Assembly: GCA_047614125.1 (NCBI GenBank) | Contig: JBLHHI010000101.1 | Location: forward strand, 1 to 12,063 | Direction of reading: 5' to 3' | From: JBLHHI01 sp047614125 | Lineage (GTDB): Bacteria > Bacteroidota > Bacteroidia > NS11-12g > UBA9320 | Length of the DNA: 12,063 bases | In this document: positions 1-7,021 of the stretch, piece by piece | Layout of the letters: each line of letters opens with the position of its first letter | Position numbering within the stretch: position 1 is the stretch's first letter | The notes under the pieces: generated by a model | Told to the model about the DNA's origin: nothing | Database searches by the model: none | Seen by the model: the letters and a program-made list of their open reading frames with translations, nothing else | Made by a program: the position numbers and the translations under genes

Positions 1-1
1 A

Positions 2-1087
2 TCCATTGTTAATAATATACCTACAACACCCTCGAAAGCCAATGACGGGGTGGATCAAGTTATTGATCAAAAACACGCAAGTACCTCAACAAATAGATCA
101 AGTAAGGAGGATCTATTTGTTGACCCACTTGCTGTTGTTAAAAGCATTAAAGCGGCTTCAAGCCCTAAAACCATATCTACCATTAACAAGCTCGTAGTGC
201 GCAGCAGACCATTTGCCGACCGAGCCACTGGAATTTTAGGCCAATATGGCTTAGTTCTTCCTCAACTCGACCATTTAGAATTACTTGATATTCCACTTCT
301 TGAAAGTGGTGAAATTTTACCTACACCAGAAGCAACGAACAGCCCTAAAACCTTATCTAGTAAGGGAAGATGGGAATTAGGGCTTTCCGCTTCACCTTCT
401 ATTGCCTCAAAATTAATTCGATCGAATAAAGAATATGCCTGGTTGTTAAACCGACGGTATTCCGACTTGGCTAATACCAGCGAACGCAGAAATGTGAGCT
501 ACCAGCTTTCCTTGGATGCCAACTACTTTTTAAACGATCACTGGTATTTAAATACGGGCTTAACCTTCAACCAACTCAGCGAACAAGTTTCGTACAACTT
601 TGTGATTGATGATATTCCGGTTCCGAATTACGAGCAGAAGGTATTGAGATATGGGCCAAGACAACCGAATCAGTTCGTATCGGTTCAATATGGCGGAAAT
701 AATACTTACAACTTTATCCAAATTCCGTTTAAATTGGGTACTATGCATACCATTATGCAGGATCGATTGGAATTGAGATCTGAGTTTGGATTCCAATACA
801 TGAATCTAATCTCTGCCAAAGGCGAGAAGATGGGAACTACCATTTTGGATTTAGTGAACTTGGCCGACAAACAATTGAGACAAACGATTTATAAACGACA
901 TAATTTAGGTGCAGGACTTAACTTTGGACTTTATTGCCCCATCGGTGACCGTTGGAACCTAGGTGGAACCAGCTATTTTGAAACGGCACTCTTGTCGCAA
1001 CGAAACAGTGATTCACCGCTAAAAGATCGTCCGTACAGTTATGGATTTAACATTAATTTGAATTACTCTTTATTAAGTAAAAAATAG
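2..1087 (+). CDS. Outer-membrane beta-barrel protein, 5'-truncated by window edge
   Basis: The frame is open back to base 2, so the true start lies upstream of the window; the GTG at 50 is only an internal codon. The 361 visible residues fall in two parts. Residues 1 to about 120 are a Ser/Thr/Pro/Lys-rich, probably disordered linker. From about residue 122 (GRWELGLSAS) to the end there are alternating amphipathic strands separated by polar turns, such as YQLSLDANYFLNDHWYLNTG and HNLGAGLNFGLYCPIGDRW. This is the pattern of a PorT/OmpA-like barrel of about 240 residues, compatible with roughly eight strands. The stop is followed 11 nt later by a T9SS cargo gene, so the two are probably cotranscribed. 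In Bacteroidota, proteins with a cytoplasmic or linker N-terminus and a C-terminal barrel sometimes lie beside ECF sigma factors; whether that holds here cannot be seen. The barrel class is fairly safe, but the specific function is unknown. Confidence 0.75.
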   Translation, partial: SIVNNIPTTPSKANDGVDQVIDQKHASTSTNRSSKEDLFVDPLAVVKSIKAASSPKTISTINKLVVRSRPFADRATGILGQYGLVLPQLDHLELLDIPLLESGEILPTPEATNSPKTLSSKGRWELGLSASPSIASKLIRSNKEYAWLLNRRYSDLANTSERRNVSYQLSLDANYFLNDHWYLNTGLTFNQLSEQVSYNFVIDDIPVPNYEQKVLRYGPRQPNQFVSVQYGGNNTYNFIQIPFKLGTMHTIMQDRLELRSEFGFQYMNLISAKGEKMGTTILDLVNLADKQLRQTIYKRHNLGAGLNFGLYCPIGDRWNLGGTSYFETALLSQRNSDSPLKDRPYSYGFNINLNYSLLSKK

Positions 1088-1098
1088 AAGGAAAAACC
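1086..1098 (+). promoter_or_regulatory. Ribosome binding site deciding a TTG start
   Basis: AGAAGGA lies about 6 nt before the TTG at 1099, directly after the stop of the barrel gene. An in-frame stop at 1078-1080 and the lack of any ATG before residue 45 leave TTG as the only start that keeps the signal peptide. A clear Shine-Dalgarno site is unusual in this phylum, which strengthens the choice. Confidence 0.55.
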
Positions 1099-3528
1099 TT
1101 GAAACGCTTCGTTACCATATTGTTATTGTTCACTTTCGCTGTTGGCGTAAGTGCTCAGTCGTTGTTTAAAGCAACGAGCGATACAGACAATATTGGCGAA
1201 ATTTTGGCTTCGGCTAACACCGGCGAAGGGATGTACATCGTTCATGCAAATCAAGACAACGAGTACGCCATCAGCTACTTACAAGAAGAGCTTACACGAA
1301 ACTTGGGATTGATTCCAAACATGCCCTTGCACGGTACCAACCCAGATGGGGAGTTTGCCGTAAACGACGCACTTTGGTTGAACAACAAGCTCTACGTTCT
1401 TGGTTCCTATTACATTAACACCAACGGAAAACAATCCAACGTCTTGTTTGAATACAATGGCAGCACTTGGAACGACGTTTCCGACAACGACATTAAAGAA
1501 AGTGGCACCTTGGTGAAACTTTTAAACCACAACGGAGACCTTGCCGTTGTAGGAATTTTCAATAACAGCACGAGTAATGTTCGATTGCTTGATAACTCTA
1601 CTTGGACTTCCTTAGGTGGATGGGCTACTCGAAACTTAAATAAAGATTTTATCACCGATGCACTTGCATTAAATGGCCAGATTTACTTATCGGGTATGTT
1701 TACCAAAAAGGTTGGTTTTGGACAGTACACCTCCAGCACCTTGGTAAATGGAGAATGGGTTTCGGTTAACAATCCCCCCTTCTTATACGGGAGTAGTTTC
1801 TTTGCCTCAGCAGGCAACACCGTTATTTTGGTTGGACAGCCCAATTCGAACAGCGATTACATCAAGCAATTTGTTGGGAGCGGTTGGGATGATATTTCTG
1901 GCGGTTTGGAAAATGTGAAAATCAACAAGTATTACGATGTTCTGTCATACCAAAACAACGTATACATAGCGGGAGATTTTGAAGACAATAATACAGGTCG
2001 GAAGTTTAATCTGATTTATGGAAATAAAGATAATTGGACTTTATCAACTTGGGCGTATACAGCCAATGCATTCAACTTTGGTATTGGAGGAGAAAGCCTT
2101 TATGTAATTGGAGATCTTTCGAGCTTCAATTTGAAATCGATTGCAAAGCTTTCGTACTTGGGTGCCACCATTACCGGAAACATTTATCAGGATCAAAACT
2201 TCAATTGCAACTTTGATATAAATGAGCTGGGTGTTCCACATCAAGCCTTGATATTAAATCCTGGAAAGATTGTGATGTTTACGGATGCAGATGGATATTA
2301 TCAAATTCCAGTGCAAACAGGATCGTACATCATTACACCGCTCTTGCCATCGAAGTTTGAAACGAAATGCGGTTTTAACCGATCTGTTACGATCGATGAA
2401 AATAAAAATTATCATTTGGCAGACTTGGCGGTTAGCCTTGCTCCAGACGTGGTGGATTTTGAGGTGAAAGGATTTTTAAGAAATGGTTACACTTTAGTTC
2501 CTGGCGCATACAATGAAGTAATTATTGAAGCCACAAATGTTGGAACCATCGACTTACGGAATGCCCAAATAGTGGTTGAAATGCCGGATGTTTGGTCATC
2601 TGTTAACTTTACGAGAGCAGCCGACTTAGTGGAAGGAAATAAATTTACTTGGAAGTTGGCATCGCTTAAAATAGATGAACGCGAGCAAATTCGGATTTAC
2701 GGAACCTTGAAATCCGACTTTGAAGAATCGGCTTACATCTTAACCTATAAAGGCTTGCTTAGCAACTTGCAACAAGATGTTTCTGACGACAACAATCAGG
2801 AAACCATGAAGTTGAACAAGGGATCCGACCTCCCTCCAGTTTCGAAACAATGCAGTTCGGGCAAGTTCTTTTCAGAAGCGTCGCCCTTAAGTTATCACAT
2901 ACGATTTGTAAATACAGGAACGGGCGAAGTAGATCGCATCGTGGTTCGAGACACCTTTGATGCCGACTTGTACATCGATCCAATTAAAGGGGCCTCGTGG
3001 TACACTTATCCTTCCCATAAATCTACGTTAACCATACCACCCTTGGTTCCAACAGCAGACGGAAAGTATCGTTACGTATTCATCTGGACCTTCACCGACG
3101 CCAATCTTTTGGACAGTTCGGCAGGAATTGACCGTTGCGTTGGATTTACAAATGTGACCTTCAATCTTGAAAAAAACAGACATCCAAAGGGAACAGAATT
3201 GTGTAATACCGCGCAGGTATTCTTTGACAACGGCGAACCAATGTACACCAATGAAATTTGTACGGAATCCGCGTTGATTGGTCTTGAACCAGAAATAAAT
3301 GCGGACTTTATCCGAATATATCCAAACCCAACTTCCGGTTCATTTGTAGTCGAAAACGCAGACCAAATAGCACACCAAGTAGTGGTATATGATCAACTGG
3401 GTAAGTTGATTAACCGATATGAGGTAAACGCTTTTGATAAGCTTTCAATTCACAGTGCCAATTGGGCAAAAGGAATTTACTTCATTAAAGTTGATGGTTT
3501 TAAGGGCCATAAGCTGGTTCTTCAATAA
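1099..3528 (+). CDS. T9SS-exported multidomain surface protein (propeller-like, Cna-B/SdrD-like, sorting domain)
   Basis: An 809-residue secreted protein. Residues 1-20 form a signal peptide (MKR, hydrophobic core, SAQ cleavage site). Residues about 85-352 hold imperfect repeats of the type LNNKLYVLGSY...EYNGSTWNDVS, LNGQIYLSGMF...NGEWVSV and YQNNVYIAGDF, suggesting a kelch-like beta-propeller. Residues about 356-443 (GNIYQDQNFNCNFD, DADGYYQIPVQTGSY) look like a Cna-B/SdrD-type carboxypeptidase-regulatory-like fold. Residues about 452-550 resemble a DUF11-like Ig-type domain. Residues about 582-722 (PLSYHIRFVNTGTGEVDRI, NTAQVFFDNGEP) match the DUF11-like repeat that often precedes T9SS signals. 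Residues 733-809 are a type A sorting domain with YPNPTSG at 741-747 and a terminal KLVLQ. Export through the Sec and Por machinery to the cell surface follows from that family. No catalytic motif is apparent, so adhesion or binding is a guess. It probably shares a transcript with the barrel gene 11 nt upstream. The TTG start is discussed under the RBS entry. Confidence 0.88.
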   Translation: MKRFVTILLLFTFAVGVSAQSLFKATSDTDNIGEILASANTGEGMYIVHANQDNEYAISYLQEELTRNLGLIPNMPLHGTNPDGEFAVNDALWLNNKLYVLGSYYINTNGKQSNVLFEYNGSTWNDVSDNDIKESGTLVKLLNHNGDLAVVGIFNNSTSNVRLLDNSTWTSLGGWATRNLNKDFITDALALNGQIYLSGMFTKKVGFGQYTSSTLVNGEWVSVNNPPFLYGSSFFASAGNTVILVGQPNSNSDYIKQFVGSGWDDISGGLENVKINKYYDVLSYQNNVYIAGDFEDNNTGRKFNLIYGNKDNWTLSTWAYTANAFNFGIGGESLYVIGDLSSFNLKSIAKLSYLGATITGNIYQDQNFNCNFDINELGVPHQALILNPGKIVMFTDADGYYQIPVQTGSYIITPLLPSKFETKCGFNRSVTIDENKNYHLADLAVSLAPDVVDFEVKGFLRNGYTLVPGAYNEVIIEATNVGTIDLRNAQIVVEMPDVWSSVNFTRAADLVEGNKFTWKLASLKIDEREQIRIYGTLKSDFEESAYILTYKGLLSNLQQDVSDDNNQETMKLNKGSDLPPVSKQCSSGKFFSEASPLSYHIRFVNTGTGEVDRIVVRDTFDADLYIDPIKGASWYTYPSHKSTLTIPPLVPTADGKYRYVFIWTFTDANLLDSSAGIDRCVGFTNVTFNLEKNRHPKGTELCNTAQVFFDNGEPMYTNEICTESALIGLEPEINADFIRIYPNPTSGSFVVENADQIAHQVVVYDQLGKLINRYEVNAFDKLSIHSANWAKGIYFIKVDGFKGHKLVLQ

Positions 3529-3555
3529 CCCATTCCCAATTTCAGATTTTCATCC

Positions 3556-4236
3556 TTATTCGGCACACGCCAAGGTGGCAACACTTATTTGTCTGGGATT
3601 TCCCTTTCGCAATGCCCAAACACAAGCTTCTATGGTAGCGCCTGTTGTAAATACATCGTCAACCAACAGCACGTGTTCACCTTCGAGTGGATTGGGCAGG
3701 CTTAGTTCAAAAATACTTTTTACGTTTTCCCATCGAGCCATGCGAGATTTTTTAGTTTGGGAGCTGCTTTTTTGAGGTCGAGACAAACAATCCAATAAGG
3801 CGGCCTGAGGCCACTTCTCGAGCATGCCATCTATGATTACCTCCGATTGGTTATAGCTTCTCAAAAGCCTCTTGTGTGGGTGTATGGGTACCGGAATGAT
3901 GTAGCGCACATTGGCCAACTTAAAGTTCATCTGTAAGAGCATGGCCAGCTTTCGACCCAAAATTAAACCAACGTCTTTGTTCTTGCGGTATTTCAATTCG
4001 TGCAAGAGCGTTTGAATCGAAGTTCCTTGGTTAAAGTAAAACATCGCACTGGCCAGGTCAACGTTGCAACGAGCCTTCAAAGTTTTTTGCATCGGGTTGT
4101 GATGATAGGCCCAATATCGGGTAAAGGGTAGTTTGAGTTCGCACGAAATGCAGAACACTTCTTCCGAAGTGCTGAGGTCTTGACCGCAAATGCAGCATAC
4201 CTTTGGATAAAAAAGATTTAGTAAACTTTTTAGCAT
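3556..4236 (-). CDS. comF: ComF family phosphoribosyltransferase-like protein
   Basis: A 226-residue protein of normal ComF length. The N-terminus carries a four-cysteine zinc-ribbon-like motif (C14-x2-C17 and C29-x2-C32). The middle has IIPVPIHPHKRLLRSYNQSE (113-132), the usual ComF block. The C-terminal half holds the PRPP-binding loop LLVDDVFTTGAT (190-201) with acidic residues D193/D194. ComF was named for competence in Gram-positive bacteria, where it is linked to DNA uptake. In Bacteroidota most copies are of unproven role, and the PRT fold suggests nucleotide or PRPP binding. The gene is convergent with the T9SS gene (27 nt between stops) and diverges from thiL across 101 nt. The ATG at 4236 fits the family start just before the zinc motif. 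The family call is strong; the biological role is open. Confidence 0.93.
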   Translation of the reverse strand: MLKSLLNLFYPKVCCICGQDLSTSEEVFCISCELKLPFTRYWAYHHNPMQKTLKARCNVDLASAMFYFNQGTSIQTLLHELKYRKNKDVGLILGRKLAMLLQMNFKLANVRYIIPVPIHPHKRLLRSYNQSEVIIDGMLEKWPQAALLDCLSRPQKSSSQTKKSRMARWENVKSIFELSLPNPLEGEHVLLVDDVFTTGATIEACVWALRKGNPRQISVATLACAE

Positions 4237-4337
4237 GGTGGTTGGTTTAAAAGTTAACGAAAAAAAATGGAGGTAGTTAAAATCGAAATGTCCAACTTTG
4301 CCGCTTAGAACGCTGTAATCCTTATTATTTCCGTGTT

Positions 4338-5378
4338 ATGTTCGAAAATGTAGAAAAAACAAAAATTGAAGAGTTGGGCGAGTTTGGTCTTATCGATCAC
4401 TTGGCTTCCTTCGTAAAATTACAGAACAAAAATACAAAAATTGGAATTGGGGATGACGCTGCGGTAATTGAGTCAAATGGAACGATGGTGGTTGTAAGCA
4501 CCGATTCGTTGGTAGAAAACGTACATTTCGATATTATGTACACGCCACTTAAACATCTGGGATACAAAGCAGTAGTGGCAAATCTGTCGGATATATGCGC
4601 GATGAATGCCATCCCATCTCATATAACAATGGCCATCTCTTTTAGTTCCAAATACACACTGGAAGCCATTGAAGAATTGTACAGCGGAATGCTCATGGCT
4701 TGCGACAAGTACGAGATTGATCTCATTGGAGGCGATACTACTACCATCCCTACCGGCCTGGTACTAACAGGAACTGCCATTGGGTTTTCGGAGAAAGCGA
4801 ACATCGTAAAGCGTTCGGGGGCAAAGGTTGGAGATATTTTGTGTGTTTCGGGAGATTTAGGCGGCGCGTACATGGGACTTCAATTGCTCGAACGCGAAAA
4901 GCGCGTTTTCTTAGAAAACCCGCAAATGCAACCCGACTTAAAAAATCACGATTACATAGTTGGCCGCCAATTAAAGCCGGAGGCGAGAGTTGATATCATA
5001 AAGGTGTTAAAGGAGTTGAACATAATTCCCACAGCCATGATTGATATATCGGATGGACTCGCATCTGAGGTCTTTCACTTAAGTAAGCATTCGAACGTAG
5101 CCTTTGCCATACATGAAGAAAAGTTGCCCATTGACCAAGACACCTTCGATATGGCGGTAAAATTTGGCATCGACACGCTCACAGCATCTTTAAATGGAGG
5201 AGAAGATTACGAGCTGCTCTTTACCATTGCTCAGGCCGATTACGAAAAACTGAAAAACAACCCAGATATAACGGCCATTGGTTATGCTCGCGAACTTTCT
5301 TTAAAAAACCAACTTATTTCGAAGCAAGACAATGCCTACGATTTAAAGGCTCAGGGTTGGCAGCACTTTGAAAAATAA
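4338..5378 (+). CDS. thiL: Thiamine-monophosphate kinase
   Basis: ThiL phosphorylates thiamine monophosphate to thiamine diphosphate with ATP, the last step of cofactor synthesis in the cytoplasm. The 346 residues show the full set of family motifs: IGIGDDAAVI (35-44), VSTDSLVENVHFD (53-65), ANLSDICAM (81-89), the metal-binding GGDTT (131-135), the ATP-binding VSGDLGGAYMG (170-180), IDISDGLASE (235-244) and GGEDYELLF (287-295), ending in a WQHF motif. The length is typical. The ATG at 4338 puts the conserved GEFGLIDHL near the N-terminus, as expected. No other thiamine synthesis gene is nearby. ThiDP, the product, is the cofactor of two enzymes tied to this window, MenD and the E1 of the 2-oxoglutarate dehydrogenase complex, but physical linkage to them is probably incidental. 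The next gene, oxyR, starts 22 nt downstream on the same strand and may be cotranscribed. Confidence 0.96.
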   Translation: MFENVEKTKIEELGEFGLIDHLASFVKLQNKNTKIGIGDDAAVIESNGTMVVVSTDSLVENVHFDIMYTPLKHLGYKAVVANLSDICAMNAIPSHITMAISFSSKYTLEAIEELYSGMLMACDKYEIDLIGGDTTTIPTGLVLTGTAIGFSEKANIVKRSGAKVGDILCVSGDLGGAYMGLQLLEREKRVFLENPQMQPDLKNHDYIVGRQLKPEARVDIIKVLKELNIIPTAMIDISDGLASEVFHLSKHSNVAFAIHEEKLPIDQDTFDMAVKFGIDTLTASLNGGEDYELLFTIAQADYEKLKNNPDITAIGYARELSLKNQLISKQDNAYDLKAQGWQHFEK

Positions 5379-5400
5379 TCTGCGTTAATTATTCCAGTAT

Positions 5401-6360
5401 ATGTCTAGAATAGCCAATATTTCGCTCATACAACTCGAATACCTTGTTGCACTCGACGAACATCGCCATTTTATAAAAGCGGCAGAATCTTGCTTTGTAA
5501 CCCAGCCAACCCTGAGTATGCAAATAAAAAAGCTGGAAGAAGAATTGGGCGTTTTGCTTTTTGATCGGTCGAAGCAACCCATATTGCCAACAGATATAGG
5601 GGTATTGGTTGTTAAACAAGCGAAGGAGGTTTTGAATGAAACTCGAAGAATCGACAACATTTTACAGGAGTACAAGGGAACGGTTAAGGGTGATATTTTC
5701 TTAGGTATAATTCCAACTATTTCACCTTATTTAATGCCGCATCTTATTAGTAAGTTGTCGAAAACATACCCTGAATTGCGTTTGCATGTTCGAGAATTAA
5801 TGACGCATGAAATAATTCATGAACTGGAAGAAGATCACTTAGACGTGGGAATTGTCTCCACACCTTTAGATTCGGATCGAATTGAGGAACGCCCGATTTT
5901 TTATGAGCGCTTTTGTTTCTATTTCAATCCAAAGCACCCGGCGTATAACAACCCTTCTACGGTAACAAAAGATATCTTGTTGGATAAGATGTGGCTCTTG
6001 AGTGAGGGAAACTGTTTCCGAAACCAAAGCATAAACTTGTGTTCATTAAAGGATCAATCAATTAGAGACAATATGTTTGATTACGAAAGTGGATCGCTCG
6101 AAACCTTGATGAAAATTGTAAAAATGGAAGGCGGGGCCACCATTATACCGGAATGGGCAGCCATCGAATTAAGCGAGACGGATCGGCAAAACTTGCGGTA
6201 CCCAACAGATATGAAACACGTGCGTGAGGTGAGCTTAATATCAACTAGGAGTTTTGCCAAAGCCAAGTTGTTGGAAGCATTTCACAAGCTCTTATTAGAA
6301 TGTGTACCCAAAAAATTGGCGCAGAATACAGACTTACCCGTCATTGGTATTGACAGTTAA
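5401..6360 (+). CDS. oxyR: LysR-family peroxide-sensing regulator OxyR
   Basis: A 319-residue LysR-type transcription factor. The N-terminal winged helix-turn-helix spans about residues 7-66 (LIQLEYLVALDEHRHF, FVTQPTLSMQIKKLEEELG). The remaining part is a periplasmic-binding-fold sensor domain. Two features place it in OxyR rather than in general LysR. The segment LLSEGNCFRNQSINLC has cysteines C205 and C214 nine residues apart, exactly the spacing of the redox pair C199/C208 in E. coli OxyR. The later segment GSLETLMKIVKMEGGATIIPE also matches the OxyR dimer and effector region. It should therefore sense hydrogen peroxide through a disulfide and activate antioxidant genes. No catalase, ahpC or dps gene is in the window, so the targets lie elsewhere. 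Start ATG 5401 is 22 nt after thiL; the lipoprotein gene follows after 59 nt. Confidence 0.94.
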   Translation: MSRIANISLIQLEYLVALDEHRHFIKAAESCFVTQPTLSMQIKKLEEELGVLLFDRSKQPILPTDIGVLVVKQAKEVLNETRRIDNILQEYKGTVKGDIFLGIIPTISPYLMPHLISKLSKTYPELRLHVRELMTHEIIHELEEDHLDVGIVSTPLDSDRIEERPIFYERFCFYFNPKHPAYNNPSTVTKDILLDKMWLLSEGNCFRNQSINLCSLKDQSIRDNMFDYESGSLETLMKIVKMEGGATIIPEWAAIELSETDRQNLRYPTDMKHVREVSLISTRSFAKAKLLEAFHKLLLECVPKKLAQNTDLPVIGIDS

Positions 6361-6419
6361 ATGAGGTAACAAGCGAGTTGTCAAAGTGTAAATTGAACAT
6401 TAATTGCGTTATTTGTAAT

Positions 6420-6995
6420 ATGTTATCATTTCGTAAGCTGAACAAGCCAGTATTCTTTCTTTCAATGCTGACTTTACCCCTTATTATTTGGAATTGTTCG
6501 GGCTTTGATGATAGAACCATGTTTAAAGCAACCTATATAAACAGGGCAAGCTTTACAATCGATAATACACAGGCTCCAGGGGTAGTGCAATCAGACACCT
6601 TCATTTTGGATTATGCAGATGAACTAAGTGGCCAAGACACGAGAGAAAGCAAGGTTGAATTTGTACGACTCATAACCTTTATCGTTGAATTTGATAACAA
6701 GAACTCTGTAGGATCACAAAATCTTGATTTTCTTAAAACGATGAAAGTTTTTATGGTCGGAGAGGATGTAGAAGAAAAGCTCATCACAGATAGTGATAGC
6801 ATTCCCAACAGTAAAAATTATTTTGAAATGTTCATCGATTTCCCGTTCGAAGATGATGTAGAAGCGTATCTAAAAAGTGGTAAAATGCACTTACGCGTTG
6901 AATACACAACAGATTTCCCGCTTGCTGCGGGAGATACGACCTTCGTTAAGTTTGGTTCAACCTATCTGATTGATACCAAGAAACTTGGGATATAA
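6420..6995 (+). CDS. Uncharacterised predicted lipoprotein
   Basis: I do not recognise this family. From the ATG at 6420 the product is 191 residues. The N-terminus has a positive region (FRKLNKP), a hydrophobic stretch (VFFLSMLTLPLII) and then a cysteine at residue 26 in IIWNCSG, followed by polar residues. This looks like a lipoprotein signal with a non-canonical lipobox. A longer reading from TTG at 6378 adds 14 residues that contain no signal feature, so I prefer the ATG. The mature part is rich in beta-strand-like and acidic segments (VRLITFIVEFDNKN, KMHLRVEYTTDFPL), with no catalytic motif, and is consistent with a small envelope beta-sandwich protein. It follows oxyR by 59 nt on the same strand and may be read from the same transcript. 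Its stop codon lies inside an inverted repeat (6985-7003). It is a real gene by length, signal and context; its function is unknown. Confidence 0.7.
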   Translation: MLSFRKLNKPVFFLSMLTLPLIIWNCSGFDDRTMFKATYINRASFTIDNTQAPGVVQSDTFILDYADELSGQDTRESKVEFVRLITFIVEFDNKNSVGSQNLDFLKTMKVFMVGEDVEEKLITDSDSIPNSKNYFEMFIDFPFEDDVEAYLKSGKMHLRVEYTTDFPLAAGDTTFVKFGSTYLIDTKKLGI

Positions 6996-7003
6996 GATCC
7001 CAA
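6985..7003. terminator. Hairpin between convergent genes, possible bidirectional terminator
   Basis: TTGGGAT (6985-6991) and ATCCCAA (6997-7003) form a perfect 7-bp stem with a 5-nt loop. The lipoprotein stop codon (6993-6995) sits in the loop. On the minus strand the stem lies about 18 nt after the stop of the 2-oxoglutarate dehydrogenase E2 gene and is followed by GTTTCTT, which is weakly T-rich. There is no T tract on the plus side. The position between convergent genes suggests termination, but the stem is short. Confidence 0.4.
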
Positions 7004-7021
7004 CTTAAATCTGGGCCAACA

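Noticed and set aside
50..1087. GTG at 50 as the start of the barrel gene
   Set aside because: The frame stays open to the window edge and no signal peptide follows the GTG, so the gene is truncated rather than starting here.
3434..3775. 113-residue open frame on the plus strand across the T9SS/comF junction
   Set aside because: It overlaps two well-supported genes, has no family-like composition, and its protein has no recognisable motif; it is a shadow frame.
4237..4337. Promoter elements between comF and thiL (TAACTTTT on the minus strand, TATTATTT on the plus strand)
   Set aside because: Both are imperfect -7 matches with no -33 element at proper spacing, so they do not support a feature.
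6378..6419. Longer N-terminus of the lipoprotein from TTG 6378
   Set aside because: The extra 14 residues push the hydrophobic segment inward and have no signal function; ATG 6420 gives a normal lipoprotein signal.
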